Of a stretch of 47,706 nt of DNA, positions 8,835-16,322 are shown piece after piece. The notes beneath the pieces were generated by a model. The model was given only the letters and a program-made list of their open reading frames with translations, was not told the DNA's origin and ran no database searches. The stretch is from contig JAHJVW010000075.1 in the NCBI GenBank assembly GCA_018828585.1, positions 1 through 47,706 on the forward strand, in the 5' to 3' direction. The stretch comes from Bacteroidota bacterium (lineage in GTDB: Bacteria > Bacteroidota > Bacteroidia > Sphingobacteriales > Sphingobacteriaceae). The position numbers and the translations under genes were made by a program. Every line of letters starts with the position of its first letter. Position 1 is the first letter of the stretch.

Positions 8835-10265
8835 TTACTCAATTACGCTTACCTTAATCATATTTGTTTTTCCTTTTTTCTCGATTGGAATAGCGGCGGT
8901 ATTAATTACCACATCTCCAGATTCGATTAATTTTTCAGCTTTCAAAACCTTGTTTACTTCACTAATTGTTTTATCGGTACTGTCAAATTTATCATAATAG
9001 AAACCTTTAACACCCCAAAGTAAACTTAAAGTGTTTAATAAATTACGGTTTGCAGTAAAAATATAAGTTCCAGCTTTTGGTCTGTGGCTACAAATTTGAA
9101 ATGCGGTATAACCTGATGAAGTCATTGATATAATACCCACTGCGTTGGTTTTATCAGCTAAAAATACCGCAGAGCTACAAACCGCATCGGCCATATAAGT
9201 TGCAGAAGTTTCATCTAGTTCTTTCTCTTGATAATATGGATAAGAAGTGTTTTCAACATGGCTTACAATTTTGCTCATCGTTTCAATAACTATGAGTGGA
9301 AACTCACCAACAGATGTTTCGCCACTCAGCATTACTGCATCAGCACCATCTAAAACTGAGTTTGCTACGTCATTCACTTCAGCTCTGGTTGGGCGAGGGG
9401 TGGTAATCATACTCTCTAACATTTGAGTTGCAACAATTACAGGTTTTGATGCCTTGTTACATTTCGCTGCAATCATTTTTTGTAGCACCGGAACTTCTTC
9501 TAAAGGCATTTCAACGCCCAAATCACCACGGGCAACCATAACGCCATCAGTTACTTCAATAATAGCATCAATATTGTCAATAGCTTCTGGTTTTTCAATT
9601 TTAGCAATTACACGAGCTGTTTTTCCACTTCTGCTGATGATTCTTTTTAAATCAATGATATCTTCTGCCTTACGTACGAAAGATAAGCCAATCCATTCCA
9701 CATCATTTTCTAATGCAAAATCAAGGTTAATTAAATCTTCTTCTGTTAAAGAGGGAATAGAGACTTTTGTATTCGGAAGGTTCACACCTTTACGGCTGGT
9801 TAAAACACCACCATGTATCACTTCGCAAATCACAGTATCTTTTCTATTGGTCTCAATAACTTTCAACTGTAACTTTCCATCATCCAATAAGATGATTTCA
9901 TTGGCCTTCACATCTTGCGGAAACGTTTCGTAAGTAATGTAGATTTGATCATCATCACCAATACACTCTTTAGTGGTAATTTTAACTCGAGTACCATTTA
10001 TTAAGTTAATACCTCCGTCTTTTACTAAACCAATTCTAATTTTTGGTCCTTGTAAATCGGCTAAAATTCCGATGTTGGTCTTATATTTTTGATTGATTTC
10101 TCTAATCGTATTAATTACTTTTTGATGATCTTCTTGCTTGCCATGCGAGAAGTTTAGGCGACAAACGTCAACACCAGCCTTTATCATAGACAATAAAACA
10201 TCTTTATTAGATGAGGCCGGACCAAGTGTTGCAACGATCTTGGTTCTTTTCTGAACTATTTTCAT
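8835..10265 (-). CDS. pyk: Pyruvate kinase
   Basis: 476 residues, full length for the bacterial enzyme. It transfers phosphate from phosphoenolpyruvate to ADP in the last step of glycolysis. Visible motifs are TKIVATLGPAS at the N-terminus, RLNFSHG, ADLQGPKIRIG, the active-site region ARVIAKIEKPEAIDNID with its catalytic Lys, VARGDLGVEMP, PVIVATQMLESMI, RAEVNDVANSVLDGADAVMLS and ETSVGEFP, followed by a C-terminal alpha/beta domain (about 350-476). It has its own promoter in the gap after the IPExxxVDY gene and its own terminator. pyk next to the IPExxxVDY gene and acpP-fabF-rnc is a layout I recognise from other Bacteroidota. Confidence 0.97.
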   Translation of the reverse strand: MKIVQKRTKIVATLGPASSNKDVLLSMIKAGVDVCRLNFSHGKQEDHQKVINTIREINQKYKTNIGILADLQGPKIRIGLVKDGGINLINGTRVKITTKECIGDDDQIYITYETFPQDVKANEIILLDDGKLQLKVIETNRKDTVICEVIHGGVLTSRKGVNLPNTKVSIPSLTEEDLINLDFALENDVEWIGLSFVRKAEDIIDLKRIISRSGKTARVIAKIEKPEAIDNIDAIIEVTDGVMVARGDLGVEMPLEEVPVLQKMIAAKCNKASKPVIVATQMLESMITTPRPTRAEVNDVANSVLDGADAVMLSGETSVGEFPLIVIETMSKIVSHVENTSYPYYQEKELDETSATYMADAVCSSAVFLADKTNAVGIISMTSSGYTAFQICSHRPKAGTYIFTANRNLLNTLSLLWGVKGFYYDKFDSTDKTISEVNKVLKAEKLIESGDVVINTAAIPIEKKGKTNMIKVSVIE

Positions 10266-10320
10266 ATAATATTTTTGGTTCTTTGGTTCAAATACAAAAA
10301 TTCGGTTTCGAATTAAGATT

Positions 10321-10353
10321 CAAAAGTAGTGTATTTTTAACACGAACTCAAAA
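10321..10353 (-). promoter_or_regulatory. Promoter of pyk
   Basis: On the minus strand a -33 element TTTTG (10353-10349) is separated by 20 nt from a perfect -7 box TACTTTTG (10328-10321). The spacing fits the Bacteroidota housekeeping promoter. The predicted start is near 10316, leaving a leader of about 50 nt. Confidence 0.7.
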
Positions 10354-10358
10354 TCAAT

Positions 10359-10775
10359 TTAAAAAAGCAAGTTCTCTTTTGATTTCAATTTGGTTGGATC
10401 AATCTCTACAGCAGCCTGAATGTCATTAATACTCTTTATTTGTCCTAAAAAAAGATCTAAATCTTCCTCATCAATAAATTCTTTAATTAGGATAAAATAA
10501 TCAGTTTCACGCATTTCTGGGATTAAAAAACCATCTGTCCCTTTATTGGCGATTAAATAAAACTGACATTCGGTATTAGTTATTTCATGTAAATAGCATG
10601 AAAAATAACGATTCTCATTCCCTTTAAACTGTAATTCTAATTCATCAACTTTTCTAAAATCAGTTTCAGCAAATTTATTGATGTAAAAGCATAGTCTGTA
10701 ATCCTTTAACAGAGAGGTGATAGCTATTAATATGAAATCAAAATCAAGTTCTAATTTTAAAAATTTTTTATTCAA
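10359..10775 (-). CDS. IPExxxVDY family protein
   Basis: 138 residues. The name-giving motif is here in the form IPEMRETDYFILIKEF (about residues 90-105). The family is restricted to Bacteroidota and has no known function. The start is TTG at 10775: the N-terminus MNKKFLKLELDFDF fits the family and no ATG lies nearby. It sits upstream of pyk and divergent from acpP-fabF-rnc, with 147 nt between the two start sites. The neighbourhood suggests a housekeeping role, but none can be named. Confidence 0.8.
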   Translation of the reverse strand: MNKKFLKLELDFDFILIAITSLLKDYRLCFYINKFAETDFRKVDELELQFKGNENRYFSCYLHEITNTECQFYLIANKGTDGFLIPEMRETDYFILIKEFIDEEDLDLFLGQIKSINDIQAAVEIDPTKLKSKENLLF

Positions 10776-10859
10776 GATTATAAAGATTAATTTAGGGCCT
10801 TGTTAAACCAATATATTGAACTTAATTGTATTGTCAAAATTACAGCAAAAACAAAAAGG

Positions 10860-10890
10860 TTTGATATTTGATAGAATTTATTTTTCTTTG
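10860..10890 (+). promoter_or_regulatory. Probable promoter of acpP-fabF-rnc
   Basis: TTTG at 10860-10863, then 19 nt, then TTTCTTTG at 10883-10890, one mismatch from TAnnTTTG. The predicted leader before the acpP ATG is about 28 nt. Confidence 0.5.
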
Positions 10891-10922
10891 CACAGAATTT
10901 TTAACCCTTAATTATAAGTATT

Positions 10923-11159
10923 ATGTCTGATATCGCTTCAAGAGTAAAAGCAATTATCGTTGAAAAACTAGGTGTAGACGAAGGTGAAGTAACACCAGAG
11001 GCTTCTTTCACTAACGATTTAGGTGCTGACTCATTAGACACCGTTGAATTAATCATGGAATTCGAGAAAGAATTCAACGTTGCTATCCCAGACGATCAGG
11101 CTGAAACCATCAGTACTGTTGGTCAGGCTATCGCTTACTTGGAAAAAAATGTAAAGTAA
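10923..11159 (+). CDS. acpP: Acyl carrier protein
   Basis: 78 residues, acidic. The phosphopantetheine attachment Ser is S37 in the [12 protein letters not shown] motif. It carries growing acyl chains as thioesters in type II fatty acid synthesis. The helical bundle and C-terminal IAYLEKNVK are typical. The gene directly precedes fabF (19-nt gap), the usual order for acyl-chain synthesis genes. Confidence 0.98.
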   Translation: MSDIASRVKAIIVEKLGVDEGEVTPEASFTNDLGADSLDTVELIMEFEKEFNVAIPDDQAETISTVGQAIAYLEKNVK

Positions 11160-11178
11160 TTATTGCTTAATTGAATAA

Positions 11179-12432
11179 ATGGAGCTTAAAAGAGTTGTAG
11201 TTACAGGATTAGGTGCGCTTACTCCCATAGGTAAAACTGTCCCCGAGTTTTGGGACGGTTTAATTAATGGAGTAAGCGGTGCTGCTCCGATAACACGTTT
11301 TGATACAGAGAAATTCAAAACGAAGTTTGCCTGTGAGGTAAAAAACTTCGTCGCAGAAGATTATTTAGAGAAGAAAGAGGCTCGTAAGTTAGACCCATTT
11401 GTTCAATACGCATTAGTTGCTACAGAAGAAGCCGTTAAAGATGCTGGCTTAGACTTCGAAAAATTAAACACTAATCGAATTGGTGTAATTTGGGGATCAG
11501 GTATTGGGGGATTAAAAACATTTCTTGACGAAATCATGGAGTTCGCCAAGGGAGATGGAACTCCACGTCTAAATCCGTTTTTTATTCCTAAAATGATTAT
11601 TGATATTGCTCCAGGGCATATCTCTATGAAATACGGATTACGTGGCCCTAATTTTTCATGTGTTTCTGCATGTGCTTCTTCAACAAACGCTTTAATTGAC
11701 GCTTTTAATTATATCAGGCTAAACAAGGCTGATATGATTGTGAGTGGTGGCTCAGAAGCCATCTTAAATGAAGCGGGAATTGGCGGTTTCAATGCAATGC
11801 ATGCACTTTCTACCCGAAACGATGATCCTAAAACAGCTTCGCGTCCGTTTGATAAAGACCGCGATGGTTTTGTTGCCGGCGAAGGAGCGGGAACTATTAT
11901 TTTGGAAAGCTTGGAACATGCAAAAGCCAGAGGCGCAAAAATTTATGCTGAATTAGTTGGAGGAGGCATGAGTGCCGATGCTAATCACATTACAGCCCCA
12001 CACCCAGAAGGTTTGGGTGCAAAATTGGTCATGCAATCTGCATTAGATGATGCAGGTTTGACTACGGCTGATATTGATTATATCAACGTTCACGGTACTT
12101 CTACGCCATTAGGAGACATTAGCGAGACCAAAGCAATTGGACAACTTTTTGGAGAGGATGCTTATCGATTAAATATTAGTTCCACTAAATCCATGACGGG
12201 TCATCTTTTAGGAGCCGCCGGTGCAATCGAATCTATTGCTTGTATTTTGGCTATTAAAAATGGAATAGTTCCACCAACCATAAATCACTTTACTGATGAT
12301 CCATCTTTTGATGAGAAATTGAATTTCACATTCAATAAAGCTCAAAAAAGAGAAATTAATGCCGCTTTAAGTAATACATTTGGTTTTGGTGGTCATAATG
12401 CTTCGGTAATCTTCAAAAAGTTTGAAGAGTAA
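11179..12432 (+). CDS. fabF: 3-oxoacyl-[acyl-carrier-protein] synthase II
   Basis: 417 residues, full length. It condenses malonyl-ACP with acyl-ACP in fatty acid elongation. The catalytic triad is visible: C165 in SCVSACASS, His in NVHGTSTPLGD and His in KSMTGHLLGAAG. The C-terminal NTFGFGGHNASV glycine-rich loop is intact. It follows acpP, its carrier partner, and precedes rnc by 67 nt. Confidence 0.98.
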   Translation: MELKRVVVTGLGALTPIGKTVPEFWDGLINGVSGAAPITRFDTEKFKTKFACEVKNFVAEDYLEKKEARKLDPFVQYALVATEEAVKDAGLDFEKLNTNRIGVIWGSGIGGLKTFLDEIMEFAKGDGTPRLNPFFIPKMIIDIAPGHISMKYGLRGPNFSCVSACASSTNALIDAFNYIRLNKADMIVSGGSEAILNEAGIGGFNAMHALSTRNDDPKTASRPFDKDRDGFVAGEGAGTIILESLEHAKARGAKIYAELVGGGMSADANHITAPHPEGLGAKLVMQSALDDAGLTTADIDYINVHGTSTPLGDISETKAIGQLFGEDAYRLNISSTKSMTGHLLGAAGAIESIACILAIKNGIVPPTINHFTDDPSFDEKLNFTFNKAQKREINAALSNTFGFGGHNASVIFKKFEE

Positions 12433-12499
12433 TTACATAGACACCAACTAATTTTTAGGGCATAAACTGCAAATTTTGTGCTTATTGATTCTTCTTTAG

Positions 12500-13228
12500 A
12501 TGCCCCTATCAAAAATCTATAAGCTTCATCTTTCACCCGATCGTAAGTACGTGAAGGTTTTAAAGAACTTATTAGGCTTTGTCCCAGGTAATCTTTCCCT
12601 TTATAAAATGGCTTTTAGACATAAGTCTATGGCTATCGTATTAAAAAATGGATCTAAAAGTAGCAATGAACGCTTAGAGTTTTTAGGTGATGCTGTTTTA
12701 GGTTCAGTTGTAGCCGAAATACTTTTCAAGATTTATCCCTATAAAGATGAAGGTTTTTTAACTGAAATGCGCTCTAAGATTGTGAGGCGAGCTAATTTGA
12801 ATCAGTTAGGAAAGAAATTGGGGTTTGCAGAATTAATAGAATTCGATCCTAAAACAATAAATGTTACTTCTAATCATAGTTCACTGTTAGGCGATGGATT
12901 TGAAGCTTTAATTGGAGCCATTTATTTAGACAAGGGTTACGATTTTACCAAAGAATTCCTTTCTCAGAGAATCATCAAACCTCATATCGACATCCATACT
13001 TTAGAACTTACAGAAACGAATTTTAAAAGCAAACTCATCGAATGGTGTCAACGCCATTCTAAAGACATCACATTCGAATTGATTTCAAATGAAGAAGGAG
13101 AGAATAGTAAACTCTTTACCATTCAAGTTTTGATTGATGGAGAAGGAATGGCCTCTGGAATTGATTACAGTAAGAAAAATGCGGAGAAATTTGCAGCAGA
13201 GAAGACTTGTGAAGCTTTAGGAATTTAG
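12500..13228 (+). CDS. rnc: Ribonuclease III
   Basis: 242 residues. It cleaves double-stranded RNA in rRNA and mRNA processing. The RNase III signature NERLEFLGDAVLGSV is at about residues 55-70, the second acidic site is in DGFEALIGAIYLDKGY, and a C-terminal double-stranded-RNA-binding domain spans about 172-242 (KSKLIEWCQR ... KKNAEKFAAEKTCEALG). The stop codon overlaps the stop of the convergent gene by 3 nt. Confidence 0.97.
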   Translation: MPLSKIYKLHLSPDRKYVKVLKNLLGFVPGNLSLYKMAFRHKSMAIVLKNGSKSSNERLEFLGDAVLGSVVAEILFKIYPYKDEGFLTEMRSKIVRRANLNQLGKKLGFAELIEFDPKTINVTSNHSSLLGDGFEALIGAIYLDKGYDFTKEFLSQRIIKPHIDIHTLELTETNFKSKLIEWCQRHSKDITFELISNEEGENSKLFTIQVLIDGEGMASGIDYSKKNAEKFAAEKTCEALGI

Positions 13229-13920
13229 TTCTTTCTTTTCTTATATTTCTGAAAACAATCTTTTACATATTTCATATCATCATATCCGTTTCGGTAAATC
13301 ACGTCTCCAGGTTTTGGGCGATAGAGGTATTTAAATTCTACCAAATTTTCATCTTTTATAGGAATTGCTTTTTTGATAACTGCATCGTTAAAATGGCGAT
13401 CAACTTCAGATTCAGCATTTTCACGACTGATATAATTGCCAAATCTACGGGCGTTGTTTGCATCTTTTCCTATAAGCTCATTTAATGCAGTCAAAGGAGT
13501 AAAAATATAAGCCAACAAAGGAGGTTTTCCATTATAAAAAACGCCTTTACCTCTAAAATCATCTAATATTTCCTTTTGTTCTTGCTGTTTGGTTTTTTCT
13601 TTTACCACTACCTCTTTAAGAATCAAACTCTCAGACATATAGATAATGAGGTTTTGCTTTTTTGAAATTACCATATATGCATCTTGAAGACCATATCTAT
13701 AAAAATGAAGGGTATCAGCTAAATTAACTGTAATGGTAAAATTCCCGAATTCGTCGCTTTCGGATTTAATTTTTGATTGCTTGTTTTCTATTGTTACTTT
13801 CGACAAACGCTGTGATGTTCCTTTTTTAAAAATTAATCCTTTCAAAAGGATAGGTTCTTGTGCCAGTAGCTGTTGAAAGCAGACGAGACAAAAACATAAA
13901 AGAAGGGGTCTTTTAAACAT
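13225..13920 (-). CDS. Exported protein with carboxypeptidase-regulatory-like domain
   Basis: 231 residues. A signal peptide (about 1-20, QLLA-Q) is followed by a domain at 22-105 that looks like the CarboxypepD_reg-like beta-sandwich (LKGLIFKKGTSQRLSKVTI, FGNFTI). The C-terminal half is Lys/Arg-rich with no recognised fold and contains FRGKGVFYNGKPPLLAYIF. Proteins of this type are common and uncharacterised in Bacteroidota and may act in the periplasm or envelope. It is convergent with rnc and divergent from the acyltransferase gene (48-nt shared upstream). Confidence 0.75.
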   Translation of the reverse strand: MFKRPLLLCFCLVCFQQLLAQEPILLKGLIFKKGTSQRLSKVTIENKQSKIKSESDEFGNFTITVNLADTLHFYRYGLQDAYMVISKKQNLIIYMSESLILKEVVVKEKTKQQEQKEILDDFRGKGVFYNGKPPLLAYIFTPLTALNELIGKDANNARRFGNYISRENAESEVDRHFNDAVIKKAIPIKDENLVEFKYLYRPKPGDVIYRNGYDDMKYVKDCFQKYKKRKN

Positions 13921-13968
13921 TTTTAAAGATGTTTAAAATTTACGGATGATTTGTAGCCAAAACCTAAA

Positions 13969-14736
13969 ATGAAACCAATTTTAAGATTTTTTAACATATT
14001 ATATCTGTTATGGGGCTTTATTAGCTTTTTCATTTTTATGATGCTGATGCTGCCTTTTGTTTGGCTTTCTTATACCATTCTTAACGGTAAACAAGCGAAT
14101 GATGTTGCCTTTAAATTTTTGAATGTTTGGGCTTTTGGTTTCAATACTTTAATGGGCTACCGATATAAAATCTTTAATAGAGAGTTTGTAAAAAAAGATA
14201 ACGCCTACATTTTCGTAGTCAATCATAATTCTTATTTAGATGCTCTGGCGGTTGTTCGCGTGATACCGCAATCATTTAAGCCGTTAGGAAAAATCGAAAT
14301 GGCAAAAATCCCAATCTTTGGATTTATTTATAAAAGATTGGTAGTTTTAATCGACAGAAGTTCTAAAGAAAGTCGGGATGAAAGTGTGTTAGCTTTAAAA
14401 AAGCAAATTGCTATTGGGCAATCAATTTTGATATTCCCAGAAGGAACGATGAATAAAACAACACAGCACCTTACAGATTTTTATGATGGTGCATTTAAAA
14501 TTGCGATAGAAACCCAAACCTCAATTTTGCCTTTAACCATTATCAACACTAAAGAATTAATGCCTAGATTAAACCCAACATCCATAAAGCCAGGGTTAAT
14601 CAAGTGTGTTTTCTCTCCAGAATTTCAGGTAAAAGGATTAACGCTAGATGATTTACCACAACTTAAAGCTAAAGTTTTTGCTGAAATGGAAGCACAATTG
14701 ATGCTTTATAAAGGATTGCCAAAACAATCTGATTAA
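13969..14736 (+). CDS. 1-acyl-sn-glycerol-3-phosphate acyltransferase (PlsC-like)
   Basis: 255 residues. It adds the second acyl chain to lysophosphatidic acid in phospholipid synthesis. The acyltransferase signatures are NHNSYLDAL (the HX4D motif) and FPEGTMNK, and a hydrophobic N-terminal segment (YLLWGFISFFIFMMLMLPF) anchors it in the membrane. Its position between fatty-acid and nucleotide genes fits a housekeeping role. Paralogs of this family can act on other lysolipids, so I leave the symbol empty. Confidence 0.88.
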   Translation: MKPILRFFNILYLLWGFISFFIFMMLMLPFVWLSYTILNGKQANDVAFKFLNVWAFGFNTLMGYRYKIFNREFVKKDNAYIFVVNHNSYLDALAVVRVIPQSFKPLGKIEMAKIPIFGFIYKRLVVLIDRSSKESRDESVLALKKQIAIGQSILIFPEGTMNKTTQHLTDFYDGAFKIAIETQTSILPLTIINTKELMPRLNPTSIKPGLIKCVFSPEFQVKGLTLDDLPQLKAKVFAEMEAQLMLYKGLPKQSD

Positions 14737-14751
14737 TTAATTGATAAATTT

Positions 14752-14759
14752 TATCTTTG
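14752..14759 (+). promoter_or_regulatory. -7 promoter box directly upstream of the YicC gene
   Basis: TATCTTTG is a perfect TAnnTTTG box ending only 3 nt before the ATG at 14763. With transcription starting 4-5 nt after the box, the mRNA would begin at or within the start codon, which suggests a leaderless message. No -33 TTTG is seen. Confidence 0.5.
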
Positions 14760-14762
14760 CAA

Positions 14763-15638
14763 ATGATTAAATCCATGACGGGATACGGTTCCGCAAGTAA
14801 AGATCTCGATAACGGAAAATATACCGTAGAACTCAAATCGCTGAATAGTAAGTTTCTAGAACTCAACATCAAGCTACCAAAAGCTTTTTCTGACAAAGAA
14901 TTTTTTTTAAGAAACGAGTGTAGCAAATTGTTAGAAAGAGGAAAAGTAATGTTGAGCATCACCGCAGAAACTACCGATTTAGCTTCAAAAGCGGCTACTA
15001 TTAATAAAGAACTGCTAAAATATTATCATCAAGAACTAAAATCAGTTGCCGACGATTTAAAATCAGATACGCAGCAATTAATGTCAATGGCGGTAAATTT
15101 TCCGGAGGTAGTAAAATTTGATGAGCAAGCTGTTTCTGAAGAAGAATGGAAACAAATGCTCAATACTTTTTATGTAGCAGTTAAAAATTTCCAAACTTTT
15201 CGATTAGATGAAGGCGCTGTTTTGGAAAAAGATTTAATATCGAGAATAGAAAGTATTTTGAATTTGATGAGTTTGGTAGAGAGAGATGAGCCTAATCGTG
15301 TTCCGGCAATAAAAGAAAAGCTGAATACCATGTTAGCAGATGCTGTTGGAAAAGAGAATGTAGACCAAAATCGTTTAGAGCAAGAGCTGATCTATTACAT
15401 TGATAAATTAGATATTACAGAAGAAAAAGTAAGATTGAAAAGCCATTGTAATTACTTTATCGAGACTTTGAAAGATAAAGATGCAAATGGTAAAAAGTTA
15501 GGTTTCATCTCTCAAGAAATTGGTCGCGAAATTAATACGATGGGTTCTAAAGCTAACGATGCCATTATCCAACGTTATGTTGTAGGAATGAAAGAAGAAT
15601 TAGAGAAAATTAAAGAACAATTGTTAAACGTTTTATAA
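14763..15638 (+). CDS. YicC/YloC-family endoribonuclease
   Basis: 291 residues. The YicC family has been reported to act as RNA-cleaving enzymes in mRNA/sRNA turnover. The family start MIKSMTGYG is clear, so I use the ATG at 14763; a TTG at 14757 is unlikely. The N-terminal YicC domain (ELKSLNSKFLELNIKLP) is followed by the C-terminal DUF1732 part, ending in GSKANDAIIQRYVVGMK. It precedes gmk, the standard neighbour of yicC genes. Confidence 0.9.
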   Translation: MIKSMTGYGSASKDLDNGKYTVELKSLNSKFLELNIKLPKAFSDKEFFLRNECSKLLERGKVMLSITAETTDLASKAATINKELLKYYHQELKSVADDLKSDTQQLMSMAVNFPEVVKFDEQAVSEEEWKQMLNTFYVAVKNFQTFRLDEGAVLEKDLISRIESILNLMSLVERDEPNRVPAIKEKLNTMLADAVGKENVDQNRLEQELIYYIDKLDITEEKVRLKSHCNYFIETLKDKDANGKKLGFISQEIGREINTMGSKANDAIIQRYVVGMKEELEKIKEQLLNVL

Positions 15639-15704
15639 AGTTTAAAGTAAAAGGTCTAAGGTAAAAAGCTTTAGATTTTCGATTTTGGCTTTTAGCTTAA
15701 AAAA

Positions 15705-16283
15705 ATGAAGCAAGGTAAACTCATTATATTTTCTGCTCCGTCGGGGGCAGGCAAAACAACAATTGTTCATCATCTTTTGAATACTTTTTCTGATAAAATA
15801 TCTTTTTCAATTTCTGCAACTACAAGGGAATCAAGAGGAGTCGAAGTCAATAACAAAGATTATTATTTCATTTCTAAAGAGGAGTTTCTGCATAAAGTTG
15901 CAAAGCATGATTTTGTAGAGTTTGAAGAAGTGTACTCAGGAACTTTTTACGGCACATTAAAAGATGAAATACAAAGAATTTGGAACGAAGGAAAATCTGT
16001 TGTTTTTGATTTAGATGTGGAAGGCGGTTTAAGACTGAAGAAAAAATATGGTGACAATGCTTTAGCGATATTTGTACAACCACCATCTTTAGAGGTTTTA
16101 ATCGAAAGATTAACAGGACGCGGCACAGATTCTATCGAAAAATTAAACGAACGCATCAGAAAGGCGGAAAAGGAATTAACTTATGCCCCAAAATTTGACG
16201 TTATATTAAAAAATAATGTATTAGAAAAAGCTTGTGAAGAGGCCGAACAATTAGTTTTGGATTTCATCAATAAAAAAGGATAA
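15705..16283 (+). CDS. gmk: Guanylate kinase
   Basis: 192 residues. It phosphorylates GMP to GDP using ATP. The P-loop FSAPSGAGKTT is at residues 8-18, the GMP-binding region is SFSISATTRESRGVEVNNKD, and DLDVEGGLRLKK and the lid region RLTGRGTDS follow. Length and motif order are normal. It follows yicC after 66 nt. Confidence 0.97.
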   Translation: MKQGKLIIFSAPSGAGKTTIVHHLLNTFSDKISFSISATTRESRGVEVNNKDYYFISKEEFLHKVAKHDFVEFEEVYSGTFYGTLKDEIQRIWNEGKSVVFDLDVEGGLRLKKKYGDNALAIFVQPPSLEVLIERLTGRGTDSIEKLNERIRKAEKELTYAPKFDVILKNNVLEKACEEAEQLVLDFINKKG

Positions 16284-16322
16284 GTTTTTCTTAATTTACA
16301 TTCAAAATCAACAGCTTGTAAA

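Noticed and set aside
9454-9933. 159-codon open frame on the plus strand opposite pyk
   Set aside because: It lies entirely antisense to a clear pyruvate kinase gene and its translation has no recognisable motif.
15639-15704. AAAGT/AAGCTTT-rich stretch between yicC and gmk
   Set aside because: Low-complexity AT-rich intergenic sequence; no stable dyad or clear consensus beyond a loose likeness to 30445-30470.
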